Below, piece by piece: positions 1 through 6,888 of a stretch of DNA of 20,488 nucleotides. This DNA is from a candidate division KSB1 bacterium (GTDB lineage Bacteria > Zhuqueibacterota > JdFR-76 > DREG01): contig JADFJB010000085.1 in NCBI GenBank assembly GCA_022566355.1, positions 1 through 20,488 on the forward strand. Direction: 5' to 3'. The position numbers were made by a program, and so were the translations under genes. Within the stretch, counting starts at the first letter, position 1, and each line of letters starts with the position of its first letter. Under the pieces are notes generated by a model. The model made no database searches. It was given only the letters and a program-made list of their open reading frames with translations, and was not told where the DNA came from.

Positions 1-870
1 CTTAACGATCTGCTGAGCGGGAACGTAGACGCAATTATGGAAACTAACCCAATTCATATTCCCAAGCTGGCCGCTGATCCGCGGTTTCGTGTTTACCATT
101 CATATTCTGCTTGGTGGATCCAGCGGGCTATCTACTGGCAAAACGATCACCCGCTTTTCTGCGATTTCCGCGTCCGTCAAGCACTTACGCACGCCATTGA
201 TCGCCGGGAACTGCTGCGTGTGCTCAACTTACCGGAGACAATAACTATCGTGGACGGGCCCTACAGCCGCCGTCAACTTCTGCGTAGTCGGTTGCCCGAT
301 CCATTGCCTTACGATCCAGAGAGAGCCCGAACTCTCCTCGAGGCTGCCGACTGGCGAGACCGCAATGGTGACGGAATACGCGACCGGGATGGGCGGGAGT
401 TCCGCTTTACCACACTTGTTGGCAGTTTACCCTTTAACAAGGAAGTAGCGGTCTACATTCAGGACAAGTTCCGGCGTGTAGGTATCATAATGAATATCCA
501 AATGATGCCTAACATTAATGTGTTGGCAAAAGTGAAGGAGGGACAGTTTGAGGCCGCCTTGACCGTCTTTGTGAGCCACGACATATGGCTGAAGCGGTTT
601 CACTTTGGAGAGAGATATCCACTTGGATACAAAAACACAAGGGTTGTCGAACTGATCGAACAAGCGAGCGCTGTTCTGGCTGAGTCGGATGCCAAGGATC
701 AAATTTACGTTCAGCTTATGGAAATTTTCCGTGAGGACTTGCCGGTCACATTCCTTTTCCAACGCGTCCGGACCATCTTTGCCCATCGGCGCATCAAGGG
801 ACTGAGCAGTCCCTGGCAGGCCGATCCGCTCTGGTACATGGAATACCTGTGGCTGGAGGACGAAGATTGA
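1..870 (+). CDS. Peptide ABC transporter substrate-binding protein, family 5 (3' part)
   Basis: This is the C-terminal part of an extracytoplasmic solute-binding protein of the SBP_bac_5 (DppA/OppA) family, which captures peptides or similar ligands and delivers them to the permease pair encoded next. The frame is open from the first base (LNDLLSGNVDAI precedes the first Met at 37), so the true start lies upstream and 289 residues are visible of a family that usually runs to about 500-600. Family hallmarks are the FRVRQALTHAIDR block, the YDPERARTLLEAADW block and the following Asp/Gly-rich NGDGIRDRDG turn. The stop codon overlaps the start of the permease gene by one base (TGATG), so translational coupling is likely. 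The ligand cannot be told from this part. Confidence 0.9.
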   Translation, partial: LNDLLSGNVDAIMETNPIHIPKLAADPRFRVYHSYSAWWIQRAIYWQNDHPLFCDFRVRQALTHAIDRRELLRVLNLPETITIVDGPYSRRQLLRSRLPDPLPYDPERARTLLEAADWRDRNGDGIRDRDGREFRFTTLVGSLPFNKEVAVYIQDKFRRVGIIMNIQMMPNINVLAKVKEGQFEAALTVFVSHDIWLKRFHFGERYPLGYKNTRVVELIEQASAVLAESDAKDQIYVQLMEIFREDLPVTFLFQRVRTIFAHRRIKGLSSPWQADPLWYMEYLWLEDED

Positions 871-1862
871 TGGTACGTTATATTCTAAAGCGGCTGGTTC
901 AGGCCATACCGCTCCTTTTGGGGATCGCTACGGTCACGTTCTTCATCGTGCACATGGCGCCGGGCGATCCCATGGACTTTTATCTCGAGCAGCGCTTCCG
1001 CCGCAACATAGACCCGGAGGTCATCGAGCTCATCCGGCAAAAATACGGACTCGATCAGCCCCTTCACGTTCAATACGTGAAATGGCTCGGCAACTTGCTT
1101 CAGGGTGATCTTGGTGAGTCGTTTGCACACCGGCGCCCGGTTAGCGCCCTGCTGGCGGAGGCCATTCCCTACACACTGCTGTTAGCCTTTTTTGCGCTCC
1201 TCTTCGATGCGATGGTTGGGATTGCCCTCGGAATCATCTCGGCCGTCAAACAATACTCCGCGCTGGACAAGACCATTACGCTTGGTTCGCTAATCCTTTA
1301 CTCGGTTCCGGGATTCTGGTTGGCGCTTATGCTCATTCTGGTGTTTTCCGTCACACTCGGCTGGTTTCCTACTTCCCAGACCCGGTCGTTTGACTATGAA
1401 TTTCTCTCCTGGTTCGAAAAACTAGTAGATCTGGGCTGGCATCTTGCTCTACCGGTCTTTGTTCTTGGTATCGCGTCGGCAGCCGGGACGGCGCGCTACA
1501 TGCGCAGCCGCTTATTGGAGGTATTGAACGAGGAATACATCCTGGCTGCCCGCGCACGCGGACTTCGAGAACGGGCTGTGATTCTCAAACATGCCCTTCG
1601 AAATGCGCTGATTCCCATCATAACCATTTATGGCCTCTCCCTGCCTTTTTTGTTGGGAGGGGCGGTCATCATAGAGAACATCTTCGCCTGGCCCGGGATG
1701 GGAAGACTGGCGTTGTCAGCCATCCATGCCCGTGATTACCCGGTTATCCTGGCGACAAGTATGATAGCGGCGGTTTTAACCGTGATCGGTAACCTCATCG
1801 CAGATGTTACTTATGTAATGGTAGATCCAAGAGTATCCTATGAAAAGAAGAAACCAGTCTAG
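870..1862 (+). CDS. Peptide ABC transporter permease, DppB/OppB type
   Basis: Inner-membrane permease of a peptide/nickel-type ABC importer, 330 residues, the usual length for DppB. I chose ATG 870 because it gives the canonical N-terminus MVRYILKRLVQAIPLLLGI and overlaps the upstream stop; an ATG at 849 would add seven residues inside the preceding gene. The first helix is followed by the family motif APGDP (about 31-35), a periplasmic loop ending GDLGESF, and then five more hydrophobic segments. The cytoplasmic EAA loop, EYILAARARGLRERAVILKH, contacts the ATPase subunits. It also carries the conserved ENIFAWPGMGRL segment near the C-terminus. Its 3' end overlaps the next permease gene by 23 bases. 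Confidence 0.95.
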   Translation: MVRYILKRLVQAIPLLLGIATVTFFIVHMAPGDPMDFYLEQRFRRNIDPEVIELIRQKYGLDQPLHVQYVKWLGNLLQGDLGESFAHRRPVSALLAEAIPYTLLLAFFALLFDAMVGIALGIISAVKQYSALDKTITLGSLILYSVPGFWLALMLILVFSVTLGWFPTSQTRSFDYEFLSWFEKLVDLGWHLALPVFVLGIASAAGTARYMRSRLLEVLNEEYILAARARGLRERAVILKHALRNALIPIITIYGLSLPFLLGGAVIIENIFAWPGMGRLALSAIHARDYPVILATSMIAAVLTVIGNLIADVTYVMVDPRVSYEKKKPV

Positions 1863-2994
1863 TCAATTTAGCCTTCTGGCAGCTTCTCTGCTCCCCGGAA
1901 TGGGTCACATCCTGCTGGGTAAACACAGTCGTGGTAGACCGCTTCTGGCGTTTACGCTCGCGATCATTCTGGTGCTGTATTGGCGCTGGCAAGTCTTTCT
2001 TAACGTTTTTAATACCACCGGGTTCGACTACTGGCTGGCAGCTGTTTTTCTCATCGTATCGTTAGCCGCGAGTGTGATCTACTCCGTTTGGGATGTGCGT
2101 CGACTCCTTACGGCAAAACCCGAGGGTCCCCGGGGAAAGAGTCCATTCCGGCTTGCCCGCCGCAGGTTTACAGCCAACCGTATGGCAGTTACCGCACTTT
2201 ATGTGATTGTGGTTTTCTATATCCTTGCCATACTTGCACCGATTCTGGCTCCTTATGATCCGGCAGCGATAACGGATGTCCTGAGCACCCGATATCTCCC
2301 TCCTTCAACGGACCATCTATTCGGCACCGATGAATTCGGACGTGATCTGCTCAGCCGAGCCCTCTATGGCGCCAGGGTTTCCCTATCTGTCGGTCTGCTG
2401 GCGGTTTTGGTTGCCATCTCGCTCGGTACAGTCTACGGTGCGATGGCCGGCTACTTTGGAGGAATCATCGATAGCATCTTCATGCGAATCGTGGACGTCA
2501 TCATTTCATTTCCAACTTTCTTTTTGATGCTCATGTTGGTAGGTATATTTGAAGCTGACATTGTTTTTCTTGTATTGATTCTCGGGCTGACTTCCTGGCC
2601 GGGAACAGCACGATTCATCCGTGGGGAACTTCTCTCTTTGAAGCAGCGAGAGTTTACCGAGGCAGCCCGTGCCATCGGGCTGCCAAATCGTTTAATCATC
2701 TTTCGACACTTGATTCCGAATGCCATGTCGCCGATTCTGATAAGCGCCGCGCTGATGATCGGCGGGATGATCGGCGCTGAAGCTGGTTTATCGTTCCTGG
2801 GTATCGGCATTCGACCACCCACACCGTCGTGGGGAAATATGGTCAGCGCGGGGCAAGACGCCCTCTTGGTAGCCTGGTGGGTTGCCTTTTTCCCGGGAAC
2901 TCTGCTTGCAATCACGGTCCTTTGTTTCAATTTACTGGCGGACGGACTTCGCGATGCGTTGGACCCCAAGTCCCTGATGCGGAGGTTCGTATGA
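1840..2994 (+). CDS. Peptide ABC transporter permease, DppC/OppC type, with extra N-terminal membrane domain
   Basis: Second permease of the importer, 384 residues, roughly 80-100 longer than a standard DppC. Residues from about 100 on are classical DppC: the RFTANRMAVTALYVIV first helix, the LFGTDEFGRDLLSRALYGAR block, the EAA loop EFTEAARAIGLPNRLIIFRH, and the closing LADGLRDALDPK. The first ~95 residues are an addition: a short Gly/Pro-containing hairpin (LLPGMGHILLGKHSRG) and two hydrophobic segments, resembling the small TM2/DUF5683-like membrane modules. The ATG at 1840 lies inside the upstream gene; the next start that would remove the extension is Met 116, within the first DppC helix, so the extension appears genuinely part of the protein. 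It overlaps the ATPase gene by ATGA. Confidence 0.93.
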   Translation: MKRRNQSSQFSLLAASLLPGMGHILLGKHSRGRPLLAFTLAIILVLYWRWQVFLNVFNTTGFDYWLAAVFLIVSLAASVIYSVWDVRRLLTAKPEGPRGKSPFRLARRRFTANRMAVTALYVIVVFYILAILAPILAPYDPAAITDVLSTRYLPPSTDHLFGTDEFGRDLLSRALYGARVSLSVGLLAVLVAISLGTVYGAMAGYFGGIIDSIFMRIVDVIISFPTFFLMLMLVGIFEADIVFLVLILGLTSWPGTARFIRGELLSLKQREFTEAARAIGLPNRLIIFRHLIPNAMSPILISAALMIGGMIGAEAGLSFLGIGIRPPTPSWGNMVSAGQDALLVAWWVAFFPGTLLAITVLCFNLLADGLRDALDPKSLMRRFV

Positions 2995-3962
2995 GCATGC
3001 TTTTGCAAGTCGAAAACCTAACAAGCACCTTCTTCCTTGACGAAGGAGTTTTAAAGGCGGTCGATGGGATTAGTTTCCAGGTGAATGAAAAGGAGACCGT
3101 GGCTCTGGTCGGCGAGTCGGGCTGTGGCAAAACCATCGTGGCTCTTTCCTTGCTCAATCTCATTCCCTGGCCGGGACGAGTCGTAGGCGGCAGTATTCTT
3201 TTCAATGGAGAAAACCTGTTGCGGGTGAATATGGAAAGACTTCGCCAAATACGAGGAAGTGACATCGGCATGATCTTCCAGGAACCCGGCGCCGCGCTCA
3301 ATCCGGTCTTCACCATTGGGCACCAAATTACTGAAGTGCTTCGGCTGCATAGAGGGCTGGGCAAACATGAAGCCAAAACTGAAGCGGTTCGACTGTTAGG
3401 CGAAACCGGTATTCCTGAGCCGGAGAAAAGAATCAAAGCTTATCCCTTTGAATTCTCCGGTGGTATGCAACAGCGAGCGGTCATTGCCATAGCGATCAGC
3501 GGAAGACCCAAACTTCTGATCGCGGATGAGCCCACCACGGCCCTGGACGTCACGGTGCAAGGGGAAATTGTCGATCTCCTCTGCTATCTGCAAGAACAAT
3601 ATAAGATGGCGATTTTGCTGATTACCCACGATATGGGCGTGGTTGCCGAGATGGCCAAGCGTGTGATGGTGATGTACACGGGTAAGCTTGTCGAAGTTGC
3701 CCAAACCCATGCGCTCTTTCGAGAACCAAAACATCCGTATACGCAAGGCCTCCTTCAGTCCATTCCCAAACTGGGTTTTGGACGTAAAGAGCCTTTACAC
3801 GGCATTCCGGGAGTTGTCCCTGATTTTCTGGACTTACCCTCCGGATGTACCTTTCATCCTCGTTGTACCATCGGTGATACGTCATGCACATCCGAGTTTC
3901 CTCCGCTCCGAAATATCTCGGATATGCGCAAGTGCGCATGCTACAAAGTGGGGACGGGCTGA
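2991..3962 (+). CDS. Peptide ABC transporter ATP-binding protein, DppD/OppD type
   Basis: Cytoplasmic ATPase subunit, 323 residues, energising the importer. ATG 2991 is chosen because it overlaps the upstream stop (ATGA) and follows a GGAGG at 2981-2985; the frame is open further upstream, but inside the permease gene. Walker A is GESGCGKT (41-48), the Q-loop Gln is 97, the signature is FSGGMQ (155-160), Walker B ends ADE (Glu180), and the H-loop His is 213. The C-terminal oligopeptide-transporter domain is present with its Cys-rich motif (Cys286, Cys292, Cys299, and Cys315 or 317), as in DppD proteins that carry an iron-sulfur-like site. The next gene begins one base after the stop. Confidence 0.95.
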   Translation: MSMLLQVENLTSTFFLDEGVLKAVDGISFQVNEKETVALVGESGCGKTIVALSLLNLIPWPGRVVGGSILFNGENLLRVNMERLRQIRGSDIGMIFQEPGAALNPVFTIGHQITEVLRLHRGLGKHEAKTEAVRLLGETGIPEPEKRIKAYPFEFSGGMQQRAVIAIAISGRPKLLIADEPTTALDVTVQGEIVDLLCYLQEQYKMAILLITHDMGVVAEMAKRVMVMYTGKLVEVAQTHALFREPKHPYTQGLLQSIPKLGFGRKEPLHGIPGVVPDFLDLPSGCTFHPRCTIGDTSCTSEFPPLRNISDMRKCACYKVGTG

Positions 3963-3963
3963 T

Positions 3964-4785
3964 ATGAACGGAATATTGCTGTCGGTCTCGGGCCTCAAAA
4001 CCTACTTCCCATTTGGCAGCCGTTGGTTTGGCAGCCAACAATGGGTTAAAGCCGTGGATGGGGTCGATCTAACGATAGAACGAGGCGAGGTACTGGGTCT
4101 GGTTGGGGAATCCGGCAGCGGCAAGACAACGCTGGGAAGATCCATACTACGGCTTGTGGAGCCAACAGCAGGGACGATCCATTTCGATGGAGAAAATCTG
4201 CTAACACTTAGCGCAAAAAAACTGCGGAAATTGCGGCGGCGGATGCAGATTATCTTCCAGAATCCCTATGGCTCTCTGAATCCACGTATGCAAGTGAAAC
4301 AGATTCTTGGCGAGCCGCTTCGACTCCATCGCATGGTTCCCAAACATCAGATCGAAGAGCAGGTTGCTTCGTTGCTCTCCAAGGTAGGCATGGAAGCCTA
4401 TTTCATGCACCGCTATCCCCACGAATTCAGTGGTGGACAGCGTCAACGCATAGCTATTGCGAGGGCTCTGGCCCTGGAGCCAGATTTCATTGTGGCCGAT
4501 GAACCGGTGTCGGCGCTGGATGTCTCAGTACAAGCGCAGATCCTAAACCTCTTAATTGATCTTCAGCGGAAAGAGGGCATCGCCATGCTATTCATCTCTC
4601 ACGATTTGGCCGTGGTCGAGCGCGTCGCCGATCGAATTGCGGTGATGTACCAGGGAAAGATTGTCGAGGAAGCAAATACTGACCGTCTGATTTCCAGTCC
4701 GCAGCATTCCTATACCAAGTCGCTCCTTGCTGCGGTTCCCGAAGCAGATCCGGGCAGAAAACGAAAAAGGAGGAAAGGAGGTTAA
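3964..4785 (+). CDS. Peptide ABC transporter ATP-binding protein, DppF/OppF type, short form
   Basis: Second ATPase of the importer. ATG 3964 follows the upstream stop by one base and gives the typical [16 protein letters not shown] start. Walker A is GESGSGKT (48-55), the signature is FSGGQRQR (155-162), Walker B Glu is 180, and the H-loop His is 213, so the nucleotide-binding domain is complete. At 273 residues it is about 50 shorter than usual DppF. It stops just after [11 protein letters not shown] with a basic tail (RKRKRRKGG) instead of the C-terminal oligopeptide/dipeptide domain and its Cys motif. The A/G-rich bases encoding that tail also provide the AAGGAGG ribosome site (4775-4781) for the next gene. 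Confidence 0.93.
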   Translation: MNGILLSVSGLKTYFPFGSRWFGSQQWVKAVDGVDLTIERGEVLGLVGESGSGKTTLGRSILRLVEPTAGTIHFDGENLLTLSAKKLRKLRRRMQIIFQNPYGSLNPRMQVKQILGEPLRLHRMVPKHQIEEQVASLLSKVGMEAYFMHRYPHEFSGGQRQRIAIARALALEPDFIVADEPVSALDVSVQAQILNLLIDLQRKEGIAMLFISHDLAVVERVADRIAVMYQGKIVEEANTDRLISSPQHSYTKSLLAAVPEADPGRKRKRRKGG

Positions 4786-4790
4786 TCAAT

Positions 4791-5093
4791 ATGAGGAGAT
4801 TGATAAAAAGTGGAAAACTTTTAACCTTAAGCGGAGCAACCCAGATGTGGCTTCTAGTGATTCCTATCGCGCTGATGCCTATCGGTTCCCTGTTTTTTGA
4901 CCTGGAGGCGGCGCAAGCGCCGAAAGCCAGCGTCGGCAAACCTTACAAAGTGGCCGAGGTCGATATTACGGGGGCGGTTTCCCCAAATGGGTGCTTCCTT
5001 ACTTATACGGACTGGACTACCGGCGATCTGGCTGTTCACAGCACAGACGCAAAGTTGTACGTGTGTGACCATACCGGAGCCCGGCGTAGCTAA
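4791..5093 (+). CDS. Truncated membrane-anchored TolB/PD40-like beta-propeller protein (N-terminal stump)
   Basis: A 100-residue open frame with a strong ribosome site (AAGGAGG, 4775-4781). An N-terminal membrane segment or uncleaved signal (about residues 19-36, MWLLVIPIALMPIGSLFF) is followed by VDITGAVSPNGCFLTYTDW and TGDLAVH. That is the usual first blade of TolB/WD40-like propeller proteins, where SPDGR, YxDW and GDLAV recur. Family members run to several hundred residues, but here the similarity stops near residue 84, after which HSTDAKLYVCDHTGARRS does not look like a propeller. I read it as the 5' remnant of a longer gene cut off by a rearrangement near 5040. It probably belonged to the peptide-transporter operon. 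Whether the stump is expressed as a useful protein is unknown. Confidence 0.6.
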   Translation: MRRLIKSGKLLTLSGATQMWLLVIPIALMPIGSLFFDLEAAQAPKASVGKPYKVAEVDITGAVSPNGCFLTYTDWTTGDLAVHSTDAKLYVCDHTGARRS

Positions 5094-5283
5094 AAGTAGC
5101 GCTCAACCCAGCGGCAGTTTCGATCTGTTCCATTGTTTGTAAGGCGGCAACCTTTTAGTGAACACAATATAATGTGGTTAGCCAAACGTGAAATGTCAAT
5201 ATATTGTATATCCTTTTAATCTTTCGACTTTTTACGAGTTCGTCATACATTATTTAGTAAAATAAAAATCTGATCCGTGTGTC

Positions 5284-5308
5284 CCCAGTTCGATTTTGGG
5301 AGGTGCTA
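5284..5308 (+). other. tRNA 3'-end-like fragment (T arm plus acceptor strand), no 5' half
   Basis: The bases fit tRNA geometry: a 5-bp T stem CCCAG/TTGGG (5284-5288 and 5296-5300, one G-T pair) closing the 7-base loop TTCGATT (5289-5295). A 7-base 3' acceptor strand AGGTGCT (5301-5307) and an A discriminator at 5308 follow. No matching acceptor 5' strand (AGCACCT-like), D arm or anticodon arm is visible in the preceding ~100 bases, so this is not a complete tRNA gene. A strong terminator follows within 10 bases, as is common behind tRNA genes. It is most likely a leftover or duplicated tRNA end, possibly an attachment site. Confidence 0.4.
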
Positions 5309-5314
5309 CTGCTT

Positions 5315-5349
5315 AAGCCCTGTAATATTAAAATAGTACAGGGCTTTTT
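5315..5349 (+). terminator. Rho-independent terminator
   Basis: A perfect 10-bp inverted repeat AAGCCCTGTA (5315-5324) / TACAGGGCTT (5337-5346) with a 12-base loop, running into a T tract (5345-5349). It is oriented for plus-strand transcription and sits directly behind the tRNA-like fragment. The stem also has A residues on its 5' side, so weak bidirectional activity is possible. Confidence 0.85.
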
Positions 5350-5657
5350 GTTTGATTTCAATTTAACTGGTTTTGACTCATATTTACAACTTTTTTATTA
5401 GCGTCACAGTGCTTAAAATATTGAGATTGTATGTTGTAAATAATTCCGATTCCAACTCCCGTATACATTCGAAAAATGAAGGGGTAGGGTCAGATATATT
5501 AATGTCCTAAAATTTTCCAGAATTTTTTCCAAGGAGCCCGGCATAGTTTTAAAGTTTAGTTTTTCTTAAATCCGGATCGCTGATCTCACAATCATGCTGG
5601 TCTTTCTTTTGACGAAGAATTTCATACTCACCTGAATTTTTCTTTTTTATACGAAAA

Positions 5658-5894
5658 TTAAACTTTATATGCCTTTTCCGTACGTTTTGTGAGCGACTCA
5701 ACTTTTTCTACTTCCCCGGTTAATTCAATGAAACCACAGGTCATGCATATTCGCGAGTTGATGGTCATGTTACCCGGAACCAGCTGCAGAAACTTTGTAG
5801 CTTTTGGACGAAAGGATATAGTGCCTGACGATTGAACCGCACCCTCCTCAAAATCATCGGATCCGCATCTGATACATTTATATTCGACTATCAT
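5658..5894 (-). CDS. Small zinc-ribbon protein
   Basis: A 78-residue protein with two Cys pairs, CIRC (Cys7/Cys10) and CMTC (Cys50/Cys53), separated by about 40 residues containing an SSGTISFRPK beta segment. This is the layout of a single four-Cys zinc ribbon, similar to small families such as DUF6487 that occur beside many unrelated genes. The start is well supported: a GGAGG ribosome site (plus-strand CCTCC, 5899-5903) lies four bases before the ATG. The second half, after GFIELTGEVEKV, is charged and probably flexible. It stands alone, transcribed opposite to its neighbours. Its role is unknown; the family name is a guess from spacing, while the metal site is well supported. Confidence 0.8.
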   Translation of the reverse strand: MIVEYKCIRCGSDDFEEGAVQSSGTISFRPKATKFLQLVPGNMTINSRICMTCGFIELTGEVEKVESLTKRTEKAYKV

Positions 5895-6022
5895 AAAACC
5901 TCCATAAAAAATTATTTATTTACATTTCATGTTATCGGTATGAATTTTAAAATATTTATAAAATTGTTAGTTGAATTAAATAATTTCATAGAGGTGTGAG
6001 ACCACAAACGTGATACGGTAGA

Positions 6023-6046
6023 CCCTTCGACTGAGCTCAGGACATG
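6023..6046. repeat. Short dispersed repeat, CTTCGAC..GCTCAGGA family
   Basis: CCCTTCGACTGAGCTCAGGA is the reverse complement, allowing two changed bases, of the sequence inside the hairpin at about 19218-19236, and is related to the arms at 14760-14787. Such sequences form a widespread class of small intergenic palindromic repeats in environmental bacteria. An unconvincing minus-strand reading frame that spans it is not reported as a gene. Confidence 0.45.
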
Positions 6047-6198
6047 TGGCAGAAGTGAAACGTGAGACAGTGAAACGGAGAATCTGAAAATTTCAATACT
6101 CAAGAAAATCATTGGTTTTGGATTTCTTAACTAGTACTATCCAATATCGTTTTACCGGAAATATCTCCTGACTAAAATCAAAAACTATTTTTTTTGCT

Positions 6199-6555
6199 AT
6201 GACAATAAAGATTACCGTAACAAAGAGGGATATTGTTAGGCGTGTAGCTCGACAAGTTGATGAGAAACTTCCCTTAGCAGAAAAAGTTGTATCTGCATTG
6301 TTTACGATTTTACGAGAAGTTATGGCCGAAGCTGATCCTGAAGTAAGGATTGAGATTCGTGATTTCGGTGTTTTCGAAGTAAAGACGACAAAAGCAAAGC
6401 CCAAAGCACGTAACCCCAAAACCGGTGAGAGTGTTTATGTTCCCCCAAGAAGGAAAACTCATTTCAAACCAGAAAAATTACTTAAAAAGGAGTTAAAAAC
6501 CTCTCTGAACAATATAGGTGTATTCTGCAACAGCCTGCACGACGGGATGACATAG
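6199..6555 (+). CDS. HU/IHF-family DNA-bending protein with extended tail
   Basis: A 118-residue nucleoid-type DNA-binding protein of the HU/IHF (Bac_DNA_binding) family. Residues 7-50 form the helical dimer part, IEIRDFGVFEVK (51-62) opens the beta-sheet, and RNPKTGE (71-77) with the intercalating Pro lies at the tip of the DNA-embracing arm. VYVPPRRKTHFKPEKLLKKEL (80-99, roughly) completes the conserved core. Typical members end at about 90-100 residues. Here the last ~17 (from about SLNNIGVF onward) are extra, and the final bases of the gene belong to a dispersed repeat also found at 8628, so the natural stop seems to have been replaced. There is no clear Shine-Dalgarno site before the ATG. 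It is monocistronic. Confidence 0.88.
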   Translation: MTIKITVTKRDIVRRVARQVDEKLPLAEKVVSALFTILREVMAEADPEVRIEIRDFGVFEVKTTKAKPKARNPKTGESVYVPPRRKTHFKPEKLLKKELKTSLNNIGVFCNSLHDGMT

Positions 6556-6605
6556 TTGGAAGTTTTAAACATCAAAGCATGATTCATGAATTATTCAGTT
6601 TAATT
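6541..6605 (+). repeat. 65-bp dispersed repeat, copy A (overlaps the HU stop)
   Basis: It starts GACGGGATGACATAG and ends ATTATTCAGTTTAATT. It matches 8628-8692 with only a few substitutions and two single-base length changes. The in-frame TAG that ends the HU-like gene (6553-6555) lies inside it. Confidence 0.75.
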
Positions 6606-6888
6606 AATTATTTACATAACATCGTTTTATTTGATGTTGAAAAAACGAAGAGATATGAATAAATTCCAAAAAACAGACCAGGATTATAGGTACAATATTT
6701 TAATTGAAAACAAAAAATGAAGGAAAAAGCATAGCATAAAAATTCATTCACTATTTTTAGGCACAATATATTGCAAAATATTATAAAAATTAGAGTGTCT
6801 TGCGGTAATTTTCGGAATAATTTCCTTTATATTGTCGTTTAGATGGTTGTAAAAAGTCAAAGATGAACCTCAATAAGGAGGGCTGGAG
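6556..6888. other. AT-rich intergenic region
   Basis: After the repeat ends at 6605 I see no gene and no convincing RNA structure. The last 60 bases must hold the promoter and leader of the DUF3179 gene, but no -35/-10 pair with good spacing stands out. A GGAATAATTTCC near-palindrome lies at about 6814-6826. Confidence 0.4.

Larger units (their letters stand above)
5094..5657. other. AT-rich intergenic stretch at the composition boundary
   Basis: No convincing protein gene. The stretch contains the tRNA-3'-end-like sequence and the terminator listed separately. Near 5480-5500 a G-rich tract (GGGGTAGGGTCAGATATATT) recalls bases often seen beside REP-type or transposon relics, but I cannot assign it. 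Base composition drops sharply here compared with the transporter operon. Confidence 0.5.

Noticed and set aside
5200-5310. Complete tRNA gene
   Set aside because: Only the T arm and 3' acceptor strand can be placed; no D arm, anticodon arm or 5' acceptor strand is visible.
5549-5675. Minus-strand open stretch reading KKNSGEYEILRQKKDQHDCE and onward, overlapping the zinc-ribbon end in another frame
   Set aside because: It looks somewhat coding, but there is no start codon and it would need a frameshift from the zinc-ribbon gene, whose own end is acceptable; evidence is too thin.
5927-6112. Minus-strand 61-residue reading frame
   Set aside because: It runs over an intergenic repeat, has no ribosome site and resembles no protein family.
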